From: Macrotis lagotis
Lineage: Eukaryota > Chordata > Mammalia > Peramelemorphia > Peramelidae
DNA: 64,000 nucleotides
Reading direction: 5' to 3'
Assembly: GCF_037893015.1 (NCBI RefSeq)
Contig: NC_133659.1
Coordinates: 15,046,183 to 15,110,182 of the forward strand
Shown piece by piece: positions 1 to 13,638 of the stretch. The translations under genes and the position numbers were made by a program. The first letter of the stretch is position 1; every line of letters begins with the position of its first letter. The notes below the pieces were generated by a model. The model made no database searches, was not told where the DNA came from, and saw only the letters and a list, made by a program, of their open reading frames with translations.

Positions 1-449
1 AAGAGCACCTTCTTGGTCTTGGCTAGCAGCTCTCTCCAATGTCCTACTCTGGCTGCATAAGGGAAAACAACTGAAAGTCCAAACTGACTGATACAGCACT
101 AGCAAGCTATAGTCACTTGTTAAAACTGGCAAAAAAAATCCAACAATCCCTACCAATGGAAACAGCTCCAAAGCACCTTTATAATAATGATTTCAGATAT
201 TTTAAAAAAGCTAGTTTTATTTGCACAAAGCTTAAAACAAATTCCTACTAAATTTTCTATTTTAAAACTTATAGTCACAACTTTAATTTGTGAAAACATG
301 AAGACAATTATGAAAATGTTTTCAAAGTCCTCTTTTCATTAAAAAGCAAATTAAAAAAAATTCACTTCATAGGATCATGAGGTTAAAAGAGCTAACAAAT
401 GAAAATCTTTGTAAAAACTTCCAGTCCTATTAATCTAGGAAAGTGCTAT

Positions 450-620
450 TGAGGGAAAGAGCTGGATGGTGTAGTAGAGAGAGGGCTGCCTTGGGCAAGG
501 CTCTTAAACCTCTTCCTCAGTTTTCTCATTTGTAAAATGGGAGGTAAAGACAGCACCTGCCTTCCAAAAGTGTTGTGAGGATGAAATGAGATAACATATT
601 AGGACACAATGGAAAACTTA
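450..620 (+). repeat. MIR-like SINE fragment
   Basis: The order of a gene-like start, CCTCAGTTTTCTCATTTGTAAAATGGG-type core and GTTGTGAGGATGAAATGAGATAA is the signature of the MIR/CORE-SINE superfamily. Divergence is high. Similar degraded copies occur at about 2330-2500 and 12690-12850. Assignment is by motif only. Confidence 0.55.
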
Positions 621-2329
621 CAAGTGGTATTTCTTTATAGTAATAGCAGTTTTCAAAATTTAGAAATTTAACTTAAATTTATTACTTATAAAATTATTTT
701 TATTAGAGATTATATTTTCCTATTAATACAAACTAAATGGGTTCAGCGACTACATTCAATTTCCAGGCATGGTATAACAGATCACTTTTTAGCTCCTCTC
801 TGTATGTTTCCAGGATAATTCCTCACTTTTCAATTTTTCTTCATATGATGAGATCCATTTTTCTGTTTCTACTTTTTTGGATTTGTATTATTTCATACAA
901 TAAAAAAAACTTTCTAAATTTCTTTCTTCTACATGTTCAATATCCTAAGTAAAATGATGTTGATGATAAACGCTAAGAGGAAGACTCAAGTGCCCCTTCT
1001 CTGTGACCTAAAACCTCCCAAGTCGTGGCACCCTGAGCCCCCTGGTCATTAGTGCTCTCTGGTTCTTGAAGCTACACTGCCTGGATTCATTCAGTAACCC
1101 ACTAACAGAATCCATGTTCTTGGAAGTTAGGAACTATGGTTGTGATCACAGTGCAAAGTACAGGCCTTGTTCAAAGGAAGCACAATTAATGCTTCTGGAA
1201 TCTGAACTTATTAAACTTTATAGAGCATTCCCATTTCATTAATATACCCCAATGTAGCTGACCATTCTCCAGTTCTGGGTTTTTGCAAATATAGGTTTAG
1301 TTACCTTGAAAATCTTTGAACAGACAGCTCTTTTCTCTTTTTTGTTGTTATAATAACTCTTCACATGAATTCTATTCCTGTAATTTTATTTTTTTTCTCA
1401 TAGACAATAATAACCAGAGCTGATACTGGTAAGTATATTAACTTTACAAAGTCCTTTTATCCATCATTTATTTCATCCTCACAAAATTCCATATGGGATT
1501 CTCAATCAATTTATTGGGAACTAAGTGCTGGAGGGACAAAGAGAATCCCCACCCTCAAGGAGTTTATAATCTAATTGGGGAGACAACATGCAAATAACAT
1601 GAACAATATGCAGGGTAAATAGGAAATTACAAAGAGAAGGCATGAGAATGAAGAGGGAATGAAAAAGACTTCCAGAAAAAAAAAAAAAAGGTGATTACTC
1701 AAAGGGAGGAAGATGATGATGTCCTCCAGAATAAGAGGGAAGATGGGGGGAGATGCTGAGTGCAGTTTCAGATAGGGGAACAGATATAGAGAGATATGGT
1801 CATAAGGCTCAGCGAGGGAGAGAGGCAGGATTTGAATCCAGGTTTCTCCAACTTCCAAATCAAGAACTCTGTACTCCACACATTGCATATCATTGCTAAG
1901 GGGGGGGGGGGGCATCCAATGATGGAAAAATGGAGACTGTAAAATTCTGAACCTATTATTAAAAGGATAATTGGGGAGAATCTAATGGGGGAGGTCCTTA
2001 TTAGAGGAATAGCTTCATAAAAATTAGGTATGAGAAACTATGTTAATAATACATAAACATTTATGAAGCACTTGTGAAGTACAGGCACTGCTGACTGGGC
2101 ATTAAAAACAACAAGTTCCTGCCTGAAACTCCCAGTCCAATGGAGACAATGTGTAAGTAAGAAGACATGCACAAAACAGATATGGAATGGTTGGAAGGAA
2201 TCTTAGAATATGAATGAGCTAGCATGGAGGGAGTCTGGGATGGCAGAGGATACAGGAATGAGGGAGTGGGTATGTGTACGTGTGTGTTTGTGTGTGTGTA
2301 GTGGTGGTGGTGGGGGGTGAAGAGCTAGC

Positions 2330-2500
2330 TCCAGATGCTAAGAGCTCTGGGACCCTGGTCAAGTCACTTAATCTCTGTTTGACTCAGTTTCCTTAAATGT
2401 AAATAGGCCTTCTTGTAAGGATCAAACAAGATCACATTTATAAAGTGCTTGGCACATGGTAGGCACTCATTAAACTCTTATTGCTATTATTTTTATCTTA
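2330..2500 (+). repeat. MIR-like SINE fragment
   Basis: Contains a CAAGTCACTTAATCTCTG-type core, CTCAGTTTCCTTA and a tail of the form AAAGTGCTTGGCACATGGTAGGC, in the order expected for a MIR or THER1-type CORE-SINE on the plus strand. It is preceded by a short GT-rich stretch at about 2277-2320. Confidence 0.6.
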
Positions 2501-2599
2501 TTATTTTCACTTGTTCCTGGAGGTAATAGGGAGCCACTGGAATTTACTGAACAGAAAGAGCGATGAAAGATTTAGGTTTTAGAAAAATTATTCTGAAAA

Positions 2600-3720
2600 A
2601 TTTTCTCACTAAGATCGGGGTGAAAGAAAGATGTTCAACATCACCACTATTATTTAATATTGTACTAGAAGTGCAGGAAGACAAGAAAAAGAAATTGAAG
2701 GAATAAGAACAGGCAACAAGGAAACAAAACTCTGCAGATGATATGATGACCTATTTAGAGAACCCTAAGAAAATAAAAAGTAGCTTAAACAATTAATAAC
2801 TTCAGTCAAGTTGCAGGATATAAAATAAACCCACACAAATAGTCAGTCTTTCTACATATTACCAACAAAATCCAGCAGGAAGAGGACAGAAAAATCTCAC
2901 TTAAAATAACTATATATAATATAAAATGCTTGGAAAACTACCTGCCAAGACAAACCCTGCATGAATCCTGTATGAAAACACTTTTCACACAAATAAAGTT
3001 CTAAACAATGGGAGAAATGTTAATTGCTCAAGGGGAAGCTAAGTCAATATATTAAAAATGACAATTCTGCTTAAGTTCATTTACTTATTCAGTTCCATAC
3101 CAATCAAACTAGCAACTATTAGAGCAATTAAAAATAATAAAATTCATCTGGAAGAACAAAAATTCAAGAATATCAAAAGAATCAAGGACAGTGGCTGACT
3201 GACATTTAAATAATTGGATATAGGCTAAAAAAATAGAACAATGGATCAGTAGAAGGGATTAGGGACACAATATACAGTAGTAAATGAGCATAGCAACCTA
3301 ATGTCTGATAAACCCAAAGATGCAAGATTTTGGGGCAAGCGCTCCCTATTCAAGAAAAATGTGGGAAAAACCAGTCTGGCAGAAACTAGGTACAGACTAA
3401 CATTTCACATCATTTACCAAGGTAAGGTCAAAATAGTTACATGATTTAGACATAAAGGATGACATCAAAAGCAAATTAGAAGAGCAAGGAATAGTTTACC
3501 TGTCAGATCTATGGAAAAGGAAAGACTCTGTGACCAAACTACAGATAGAGAGCTTTACAAAATGTAAAATAGATAACTGATTATATTAAATTTAAAAGGT
3601 TTTGCACAAACAAAACCAATGCAGCCAAGATTAGAAGGAAAGCAGAAAGCTGGGAAAAAATCTTTACAACATATCTCTGATAAAAGCCTCATTTCTTAAA
3701 TATATAGAGAATTAAGTCAC
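2600..3720 (+). mobile_element. L1 LINE fragment, ORF2 reverse transcriptase region
   Basis: The plus strand shows decayed L1 ORF2 coding sequence. It includes a segment resembling the conserved PLLFNIVLE-type stretch of the reverse transcriptase (about 2640-2670), then ADDM/LQDIK-like remains. Near 3640-3720 is the region encoding W-EKIFT..SDKGLISK-type residues. Many stops and frameshifts are present, so it is a fossil. Both the 5' part of the element and its 3' end are missing. Confidence 0.75.
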
Positions 3721-4109
3721 CTACAGACAGTGGTCATAACATGGATGAAGAATTAGCAAAGAAGAGGGAAGAAGAAGAAAGGCCAAACAAGAGAACACCA
3801 GAGAAAGAGCAATGTCCCCCCACCCCAAGAAAGAGTATTCAGGAGAAAGGAACTGACAGTGTCCAGGGCTGTAAGGAGGTCAGGGCTTGGGAGGATTGAG
3901 GCAAGACCATATGGAGCAATTAAATCTTGACTGATTTTAGAAGAAGCAATTTCCTTGTAGGATAACACTGGACACAGATTTTAGTGTTGAAGAAAAGAGT
4001 GCAAGGAGAGGAAATGAGAGGCACTGAAGGAAAAGGATAACTTCAAGGAGCTGAGCTAAAGTAATGCTGAAGGAAGAGGTAAGATCAAAGAGGTTTTTTC
4101 CATTTTTTT

Positions 4110-4440
4110 AAATCTGTGGGAAACACTGATAGGATTACTACACTTAAAGTTTTCTTGGATTTTAGTGAAGTATTCAACAAAATCACTTCTGCTATGATTA
4201 TAAAAAAGACAGAGACACCCAGGGAAATGAGAACAGAATAATGATTAGTTATTAATTGTTTGGTCTCTAGAGGAGTACCCCATCAGGGTGTGGTTGGTCC
4301 TGTGTTGTTTAACATTTTTATCAATGACTTGGATTAAGGCATACCTGGCACTGTTGTCAAATCTGTAGTAACACAAAACAGGATAGGATAAGAGGCAGAA
4401 TTCAGAAAACCCAGAGTTGATTCAAATGAAATTATTTAAG
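4110..4440 (+). mobile_element. CR1/L3-like LINE relic (reverse transcriptase remnant)
   Basis: Conceptual translation of the plus strand gives remains of a non-LTR reverse transcriptase of CR1/L3 style: a LDFSEVFNK-like stretch near 4160-4180, then a GVPHQGVVGPVLFNIFINDLD-like stretch near 4270-4335 broken by frame changes. That wording matches the CR1/L3 consensus better than L1. It is heavily decayed. Confidence 0.5.
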
Positions 4441-4534
4441 ATACAGAAAGTAAAGGTAAATTGAGATGACCAAGAACCACTGTCCAATAAACAGTCAGAG
4501 AATATGAATAAACAGTTCTCAAAAGAATAATTGC

Positions 4535-4696
4535 GGGGCGGCTAGGTGGCGCAGTGGATAGAGCACCTGGCCCTGGAGTCAGGAGTACCTGGGTTCAAAT
4601 CTGGTCTCAGACACCTCATTACCTGTGTGGCCTTGGGCAAGCCACTTAACCCCATTTGCCTTGCAAAAACCTAAAAAAAACAAACAAAACTAAACC
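4535..4696 (+). mobile_element. WSINE1-type SINE
   Basis: Nearly full-length element on the plus strand starting GGGGCGGCTAGGTGGCGCAG. It carries box A and box B motifs, then the ACCTGTGTGGCCTTGGGCAAG core, a CCCCATTTGCCTTGC 3' end and an A-rich tail. Low divergence from the other copies in the window suggests a fairly young insertion. Confidence 0.9.
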
Positions 4697-6446
4697 TAAT
4701 TGCAGAAGATTAAAAAAAATCCTTTTCAAATAAAAAATGAATAAAATGCAAATCAAAAAAAGTGACCCTGAGCAAACAGAATGTGAAAGCTATCAAAGTT
4801 GGGGGCCTGTAAAGAGACAGTGTACTCACTGCTAGTACAGTAAATTGGCCCCCCTCTTGTAGACAGAGGTAGGGCCTAGAATTAAAACAAAGAGACCAAA
4901 ATGTTGTTTTTGGACCCACCCTTGCTCCCCATGCAACTGCCTGCAAGGCACCACCTAAAACAACCTTTTCTGTGGTGGCAACACCACGAAGCTGGGGAAA
5001 ATGAGTGGAAGAACACTGCTCAAGAATTAGAGACCGAAGACCGATGGGAGCTGAGGCAGGACAAAGTCAACAGAGCCCCAACATTGAGGTCTGAAGAAAG
5101 AAGCACCTCAATCCGAAACACCATCATGCCCTAACTTCACAAAGAGGAAGTTAGAAAACAAAGAAGTGGGGAAGGATAGTTGGCACCCTGCCCACATAGG
5201 CAGCCTTGGGTGATGGACTGTGGTTTGACCAGCTGTCTCTTTCTCATTTTTTAATTTTTTTGTTGAAAGGGATGGCTAGGGGAGGAAGGTAGGGCATATG
5301 TGGAAGGGAAGGGAATATAAGTCTTACTTCGAGGTTAAAAATTTGACTTCCTCAGTATGAGATGGGTGAGACACAGCCAAAGAGTCTGAAGAAGTTCTGA
5401 GGGTTTGGGTGGACCAACAAGAGCTATGAGTCAGTGGTGAGATGGAGCAGCCAAGGAAGCTCATGTGATCTTGGGTCCAGCTGCCAGGTATAGGGAAGTG
5501 ATGGCCTCACTGGCCATTCCATAACAATAGGCATGATGACATTTTAGGAGGGACCATGATAAACTGGAGAGGGAAGGGAAGCTTGATTGGGAAAAGTCTG
5601 GATTTTATTTCAGAATGATGGTCAGTTGAAGGAATTGTAAATATCATAGAGTATAAAAGACATTTGCATGCATGTGTGTTATATGGCAAGGGGTGGGAAG
5701 AATGGGAGAATGGGGAGCATGGTAATTTTCTCAAGAGTCTGAAGGGCTATCTATCACTATTTTTTGCTATTCATTAAAGGTCAGAACCAGGAGAAATGGG
5801 CAGATATTCTCAATCTGTTTGTTTCAGGTAAGAAAAATCTCCCCATAATTTGAGATCTTTAGGTCCTATTTCCCATATGAATTTGAATTCTGTCCACAGA
5901 ATTTTGGTGAAAAATGTTTGGATTAATTTTCCTATTTTAAGTGGTTTTCAAACAGGAATGTAACCAAGGATTAATATGATATAAGCCCCAAACAGGTTAA
6001 CATCAGGGCTAATCTTACAAATCCATATTGCCATCTCAAGAAGGCAAACATATTTGCTCTGATCTGGGTTCTGGCCAGAGGGCCAACTTGACATTGAAAC
6101 AGAAAAGCCTAACTATTCATATCTTATCCTTTTAGATTTGCTCTGAATCACTCTTTGTATGCATCAGGTTATTGAAGAAGCAGTCCCCAAATACCAGAAT
6201 TTTTATATTTCAAAAGGGATCATTCTTCCTTCCTTTACAAGAATACAGATCACGTTCTTGGGGAATAAGAAGGGACTACCAGGAGGGTCTCTACAGAAAT
6301 GCATTGGCACCTTAAGCTTTTTCTGCCTATGTTATTTATACACTTGTGAAGTCATGAAATGGTCCCCTTTTCACGTCCAACTCTGGCAACAATCAAATTT
6401 TGTTCAAGAGGGAGCAGAAACAAGACTGCAAACATAGGCAAGACTG

Positions 6447-6448
6447 AT

Positions 6449-6499
<51 letters not shown>

Positions 6500-6531
6500 C
6501 ATATATATATATATGTATATCTCTATATATT
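6447..6531 (+). repeat. (GT)n(AT)n compound microsatellite
   Basis: About 25 GT units interrupted once near the start run into a TATATA tract. It lies about 160 bp downstream of the exon 11 donor in the direction of EFCAB7 transcription. Confidence 0.95.
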
Positions 6532-6686
6532 TTGAATGAGTAGGGTACAGGTTACAAGAGTCTTGGAGCTTTATTTGAAATTCATGCAATACATAAAATG
6601 TTCATTTCCCAGGTTCCTGGTTTTGCAGGTAAAAAGAAAAAAGGTTTTTAAATATAAAATATAGGCAAAGTTTAAATACTTTTTAC

Positions 6687-6835
6687 CTCTACCATTTCCA
6701 GAGCTTTGTTGTAACCCATTGAGTGCAGAGTCACCCAGAGGTCACTAGGATCTCCTTCTCTATCATTGGCTTCCATTAGATTGAGATCCATAAATCCCTG
6801 CCTTGTAAGTTCATTCTTCTTTGTATCAAAATTCT
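6687..6835 (-). CDS. EFCAB7: EFCAB7 exon 11
   Basis: 149 nt, beginning with two bases that complete the Glu codon left by exon 10 and ending in phase 0 before GTAAAA. It encodes about residues 452-501, including [20 protein letters not shown] and [15 protein letters not shown], both strongly conserved in EFCAB7. The acceptor is AACCAG. This is the last coding exon visible in the window. Confidence 0.93.
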
Positions 6836-9800
6836 CTGGTTTTAGGGAAAAAGAAGCACTATATGATTTACCTGTTTTTTCAAATATTTATATGAAACTT
6901 TAGGATATAAATGTACATTTGAGAATGGTAAAATTAGCATTTGTAAATTTACAAAGAAGTCTCTCAAAAGTAAGGACAACAGTTTCCTACAATCTGCCTA
7001 GTATACTCTCCCCCTCCTTCTCTCTCCCCCTTCAGGATTTTAGTCACATTTTGATAAAATTGATTTCCTCTATAAAAAAATTTACAACTGCCTGCTGGTC
7101 CGTCTCCTTCCATCACCCGTCTCGATGCTGGGCCTGGCTCTTCCCTGCTCCTGGGGTGCATTCCCTCCTCACCATCACCTGTAGTATTCTTAATTTCTAA
7201 GAAGATTCAGCATGCCATGTCTGCTGCATATTAAACTCCTATATCTTTTGTGTTTATTCTACACACATCTATTCTACAATTCTACATACTTGTCAGTTAT
7301 AGAGTTCTCATGTAAACTATGAGAAGGTGGGGTCTATTTCTCTTCTGCCTTGTGTCCCAGCACCAACGTAACTCCTGCGCAGAAAATAAATGCTCATTGA
7401 TTAATTTATACTTAATTAATTTATATTATTAGGGCAGAGGCCTAAAAGCTGGAATGGCCTAAAACAGCTTTTTAGCCTCCCTTTCTAGTTGGAGACACTT
7501 CTGCACTACAAGACAAAGAAAAATAATAAATCAAAACCTTTCAAGAAATTTCTAGTCCATGACTGGATAAAGAGCAAAAATGTTTTTTTTAACCAATTTT
7601 AAACTTGTCATATCACTTTGGACCAAAGAGAAAAAGGACAACAGTTTCCTACTGGGTTTATTTATATTGCCATTCTAGTTTTAAGAAGAAAAAAGTTTAT
7701 TTACCTTTGCAGATAGCCCAGGCATCTTCATCACATTTCTCACCACTAGTCCTCAGTTCAAAAAAGTTATATTCATCAAGGCTAATAAGACCATTTCCAT
7801 CTAAATCAATGATATCAAATATGTCTGATAAAGCTGATCTAAATCAAATATACAAAAAGAAAAAGAGGTCAGCATAATTTCTTACCTCTAAAAAATAAAC
7901 TGAAAAACATATTGGTAAAAGGAAAATTTAAAGCAGAAAATCTCATGATTTCCATCCATGCTTCCAAGCTGGTTTTATTAGTTCACAAGGCCTAGAACTA
8001 AAAGGGGACTTCACCTGAGGAACATGAAGGATAGGCTGGCTAGAAGTAAAGAAGACTCATTTATCAATGCTGAAAGAATTAAAAAAAAGGAGAGGAAAAA
8101 AGACAGTGTTTTTAAAAGAGGTTTTGAATGTCATTAGAGACTCATCTATTGACTCAGAGACACACAGTCCTAGGCCTCAGAGCCTCCCTGCTTAGTGGTT
8201 TGGCTAATCAGGAGAGAAATGGCATCTCCGGCTGGCTATGGGTCACTGGCTACTCCAGTCATAGCTAATTAAATGTATCTTGCATTTTCTATGTCTAGGG
8301 CAGTGATGGTCTTGGGTAGAAAGGAAGCAGGCAAATTTATGGTTGGAAGTGATTTTTACCAAGTTACACAGAATGCATAAATGGATGAAGAAGAATTACT
8401 GTACCCCCCCCCCCCCAAATTTGGAAAGATAGACGAACATTTGTAGAGTTGAGTGGTGAGAATGATGACAATAATAATGTAAAAACTACAATGATGACAG
8501 GCTGCAGAACTCTACTCAGGGGGCAGATAGGTGTTGCAGAGGATAGGGCACTGTCCCTGGAGTCAGGAGGATCTGATTTCAAACCTGATCTCAAGACACT
8601 TGATGCTTATTAGCTGTAGGACCTTGGGGAAGTCAGTTAACCTCATTTCCTCACAAAAACCAAAAACCCAAATAGCTCCCTTCTGTTGATAAAGAGAGCA
8701 TTAATTGACATTTAACATTTAAAAATGAGTCAATTACCTAGAAACAGGAGAATGGCCTGGACTGCCTATGGGAAAAAAAGTCTGATTCTTTTAATGACTC
8801 TAAGGTTCTGCTATTTATTTAACACCATCATCTTTCAGTGATGCTCTAGGGCTCCAAGTCCTGGAATCTTCCAGTGTCTTCAGATTACTGAAGGGAAATG
8901 AAGAGGTGCATAGTGAGTCTACCCAGGACAAACAGCATCACAAAGAAGGAATCATATAAGAGCAGTACACAGACATAGTATGACTAAAAAGAAAAGGCCC
9001 TGAAGGAAGGTTGGTTTACCTTATGGAATTAGGGAAAATGGGTCATGGTCCTACAGAAACAAAATTACCCAAATTTCTTTGTAAGAAACAATTCTCCCTT
9101 GCAGAATTAGGGAAAAGGGGCCATGATCCTATTAGAAACAAAGCTTACCTAAATTTCTTTGTAAGAAATAATTCTCCCTTTTCACTTTTGCACACAAGCT
9201 TGGTTTCTTCTGTAACATGGTTTTTCCCCTTCTTCAGCCAACAGCCAGTTGTGAAAGGAATTAAATAGTAAAGTCCTGGTCCTAATTCACCACTCCATCC
9301 ATACATCTATTCTCAAAAAGAATAAAATGAAACTCTTATAAATCTTTATAAATGTTAACTTTGGATGTGTTTAAAATCAATATTCACCACTCTAAGCAAT
9401 CTATGACTTCACAATATAATAGAATTAGAACTAGAATAGACCTTAGAAATCATAAAGCCCAACCTCATTTTACAGATGAGGAAACTGAGACCCAGGTTAG
9501 AGAAATATCTTACCCAAGAACACACAGGTAATATAGTGCTAAAGGCAGAATTCAAACCCAGGGTTCATGATTTCATCACTATGGATAAGAAACACAATGA
9601 TGACTGACTAGATGGTTACCAAGAGTTGCTAAGATCTAAATAACAATCAGTGTCTGGAGGCTAAAAGGAGTAATAGCTGATAACTATAGCATAGTAAGGG
9701 AGGAGGGAGGACAGCTAGAATGGAGTACTCCCTTACTGAGGCCATCCCACTTAGCTCCCTCTGGACAGACTCCATAGAGGATTCAGACCATTGCTTTGAT

Positions 9801-12800
9801 CACAGAGACAGCACCCTCCTCCAGGGCTATTGGGAACAGCGTTTCTAAAGGGCTTAGCACAGAGCCGGCACATAGTAGGTGCTTAATAAATGCTCCTTTC
9901 TTTTCTCTAAAGAAGTTAATATCTATTTAATAATGTTTGACTGCTGAACAGTGAAGAAAGAAGTCTCAGTCACCCTTTTCATGCAGGGTGGACATTCTTC
10001 AACAAGTAAACGTACTGTGACCAGAGGGGACCATCTGCTTCAACTTCTCCCGGGTGATGGAGCTACCAAAGGCCAAGTTATCCTTTGGGGTCCTGTCCAC
10101 CTCCTGTTTCCCTGCCCCAAGGAGCCCCCCAGGGGCTTAAAGTCCTCTCTTGACCCAGGGAGAGGCTTGGAGTCACAACCTAAGCACAAAAAAGGCTAAC
10201 TGGCACAATGGGGGCTAGAAGGGACCCACAAAATAGGCATTTTGTCACATAGGAAAGACCCCATACATATACTGTCTTACTGATTTAAATGTCATTGATA
10301 TATTTAGTGCTTGAAGTACTATTTGAGATCATCTAACTCAATGACCTCGTTTTATGGAAATATGTTTAATCAAAAATTAGTATAATTCTCTAAGAAGATA
10401 TCAATCTATTTTTTTAAGATTTTTTTTTTTTTAGGTTTTTGCCAGGTTAAGTGTTAAGTTAAGGGTTAAGTGGCTTGCCCAAGGTCACAACAGCTAGGTA
10501 ATTATTAAGTGTCTGAGGTCACATTTGAACTCAGGTCCTCCTGACTCCAGGGCTGGTGGTCTATCCACTGCGCCACCTAGCCGCTGCCAGAAAATATCAA
10601 TCTTAAAGGAAATGTGCATTCCTGTTTTGATAAAACTGTCATTAAAGAAGTGAGCTAAGTCTAAGTACAGGAGCCTTCACTGAGGTGGTGGGGGGGGTTC
10701 TCCAGAGGTCTTATTTTAGAACAAGATGCTGAGTATTTCAGGAGTTATAACCTAATCCTCAAAGTCCATCATCTAGGAAGAGCTCATTTTATGTCTTCTC
10801 CCAAGTTTTGGCCTCAGGCAGCACAGGCCTGGTCTGGCCACCTCACTGCTTACAATCTGTCTTCGGTGTGCTCACTCAGCATGACAGACCACCTCTGAAA
10901 GTGGCTCTGGTTTGAGCCTTGAAGCTCCCACAATGGTGGTCCACCACCAAGAACAGAGCTCCTCCAGGTCTCCTTCCCCAGGCCCTGAACAGAGCAGCCA
11001 GTTTTTCAACAATCTTGATGAAAGCGGTCTTGACCTGTGGGAAGGAAGCTTCCTGCTGTGGCACTGGCCCTGGTGAGACCTTGGCCTCCAGGGCTCTCTA
11101 TGGAATTGACTTGGTGGGGGGGCCCTGGTACCCTCTCGGACAAAGTATTAGTGTTGAGCTGAGCACGGGGCCATCTGGCCACCACCTCCACTAACACTCA
11201 GTGGCCAAGAAACGAAGTAGAAAGATGTCTGCTGAGTTGTCCAAGGTCTCCCAGGGAAGTTGTGTCTGAGGCCACCTGGAGCGCTGGTCCTCTGCGCCTA
11301 CCACTAAGACCTGGGGAAGTCAGGAGACTTGCTGAATGTCCAGAGCTGGGATTTCCTCCAGTTTGGACACCTCAGAGGGTTGTTCTTGTGGCCTGAATTG
11401 GACCTTGATCAACTGCTCTCACAGACATAGAGGAACTATTAGCACCATTTGAGGGGGGACCCTTATATTCATTCAGATAAGTAAGGGGGGATGGGTCTAC
11501 ATGAATGGGGATTCATGGGGACTGCTTCACTCATTGTTCCTTGATCTCTAACTTTGTAACTTCCCTCTGTACTCAACCCTCAAAGTCACTATAGAAGGCA
11601 GAGGGTGGAAAATCAACTTTTACAGTTACTGAAAACTCTCTTTAAAGAAAGTAATTCTGAAACTAAAAATAAAAAAAAACCTTTGTAAATATGACAAATT
11701 ATACCTCCTTCACACAAACAGAAATGTGTATAATAAAAGGGCAAGCAGAATCTCATTCAAACTTTATTACAGGCTTTCTGATAGACTAACATTTTACAGA
11801 GAGGCAATCTCATATGAAAGTCATTTTACCTAAAACAAAATGGGAAAAGATATCGTTTTGGACAATGCTTTATCTGGAACTTAACTTGGTCGTCAGCTCT
11901 GAAGAAGAGTTTGGCCAAAACATTAACTTCTGTCATTTAATATTTCCTTGCCTATAACTACACTTGTCTGTTGGAGGCCTACAATAAAGACTTTTATATA
12001 ACATTACATCAGGGAAATATTTGTCTGTCGTTGGGCCTATATAAAGATTAAATATGAGACTGCAGTAAGTCCTTGAATCGTATTATTTCTGTTATGTAGC
12101 AGATGCATTTTGTAGTTCTCATAAAATGAATGGCCACACTGATGTATCTGCCTCACATATTCGGCCTCTGAGTAAATACATAATTAGAAAAAATCAGAAC
12201 AATTCCATGGGTAAAACTGAGGTTTTTAAAAAACCATTTTGTTCTATTGATATATTTTTGAACTCTGCAAATATAAATCAAGTCTCAACTAAGTGAACGT
12301 GATATTTTTCTCTTTTTTAGTAAGATAATTGAGAAAAACAGCTAAACTAACTTGCCCAAAGTATCACATGCTTTTTATTTAGAAAAAAAAATCCATTATT
12401 ATCAATCTTTTTTCCATGAAAACCCTAAACTTTGTCCGGGTGAGAATTTTCTAGTGGTGCTGCTGTTCTGAGCAAGGTTCAGACTGATTAAAATTTCATA
12501 ACACAATCTAATATAACAATATTGGATTAGATCCCTATGAGATTGAAAGGGCAGAGGCTAAACAATAAAAAAGAGATTCCTGATAGGATGTTCCATAGAG
12601 AATCTTTACTTTTATTCAATAATTCATTAAATACTGAGACAGGCATAAAAATCCTAATTAAAGACATGGTGGAGAGGTTGCCATTTAAGAGGTCCCATTA
12701 GGAACACAGCAGTGTGTGGGCTTGGGAGTCAATATCAAGCATGACCCTGAATCCAAGTCCTGTTTCCTCAACTGTAAAATGGAGATAGCTACCATAGCCA

Positions 12801-13584
12801 TCTCATTAGGCTAGTGCTAGGATCAAATGAAGTGACCTAGTGCATGGGCTCTGCCTCTTACTGATGTCTTCCCCACACTACAGCCCACCCCATGTCCTGA
12901 GGGGCACAGGCAGAAAAGCCCTCTCTCTTCCCCCAAGCATCAGCCTCAGAAGCCTCAGTTTCCTTGAAGGCTCAGCTGCAGGGCTGCCTCAGACTGCTGT
13001 TGTCCCTAACCAAAAATCTCATTTTATATTTATCTGTGTCCCTGTTGTTTTCTCAGTGGGAAGCAATGGATTTTGATCTCTGAGCATTTCACATACTGCC
13101 CTCTACAACAGAGGAACCCAATGCTTCTTGAATTGAATTTTGGAGTTTATGGTCTTAGGGGTCATGGATGCAAATCTTTATTTAAACAGATGAGGAGACC
13201 AAGGTCTCGGGAGGGTTTGTTCACAGTCTCCAAGTTTGTCCAATGAGCATATTCAGGACCACAACCCAGGTTTCCTAGCCTTGAGATCGTTGCTCACGTT
13301 GCTTGGACAAAATTCTCAACAAGTAATCTGAGAATTTGCGACAGGCACAAAGCATACACTCTCTCCCTCACTTCTGAACTAAAAATATTAGGTGAAGAAA
13401 AATGGGTACTTCTCTATTCCGTAGCTCAGTAAAACAAACAAGCTGTAGACTCGTTGGAGCTTCATTTTCCTTGAGAAGATACAAAGCCGTATCCACCGAC
13501 AACCAAGGAGATAATGAACCTACAAACAAACATCCAGAAATTCCTTTAACCACCATAAATTAGTCTTTTTCTTGAGTAACTGTA

Positions 13585-13638
<54 letters not shown>

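Larger units (their letters stand above)
1..6686 (-). other. EFCAB7: EFCAB7 intron downstream of exon 11 (partial)
   Basis: This stretch lies 3' of the last EFCAB7 exon that can be recognised. The protein should continue for roughly 125 more residues, but no segment here, read on the minus strand, matches the expected C-terminal part, so those exons are inferred to lie left of position 1. The stretch holds MIR-like fragments (about 450-620 and 2330-2500), an L1 ORF2 relic, a CR1/L3-like relic, one WSINE1-type SINE and a GT/AT microsatellite. The segments 740-1400 and 4750-6400 show nothing I can name beyond short open frames of the size expected by chance. Confidence 0.6.

Noticed and set aside
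6404..6589. Frame encoding a His/Thr repeat on the minus strand
   Set aside because: It is a translation of the GT/AC microsatellite. The same applies to Cys/Val repeats at 13588, 36609-36915, 44713-44934 and 59151.
6969..7650. Shared 18-bp string AGGACAACAGTTTCCTAC at about 6973 and 7634
   Set aside because: Similarity does not extend beyond about 20 bp, too short to claim a duplication.
9011..9268. Plus-strand frame with an internal repeat of about 27 residues
   Set aside because: It is the antisense of EFCAB7 exon 9 and its 80-bp tandem duplication. The protein repeat only reflects the DNA duplication.
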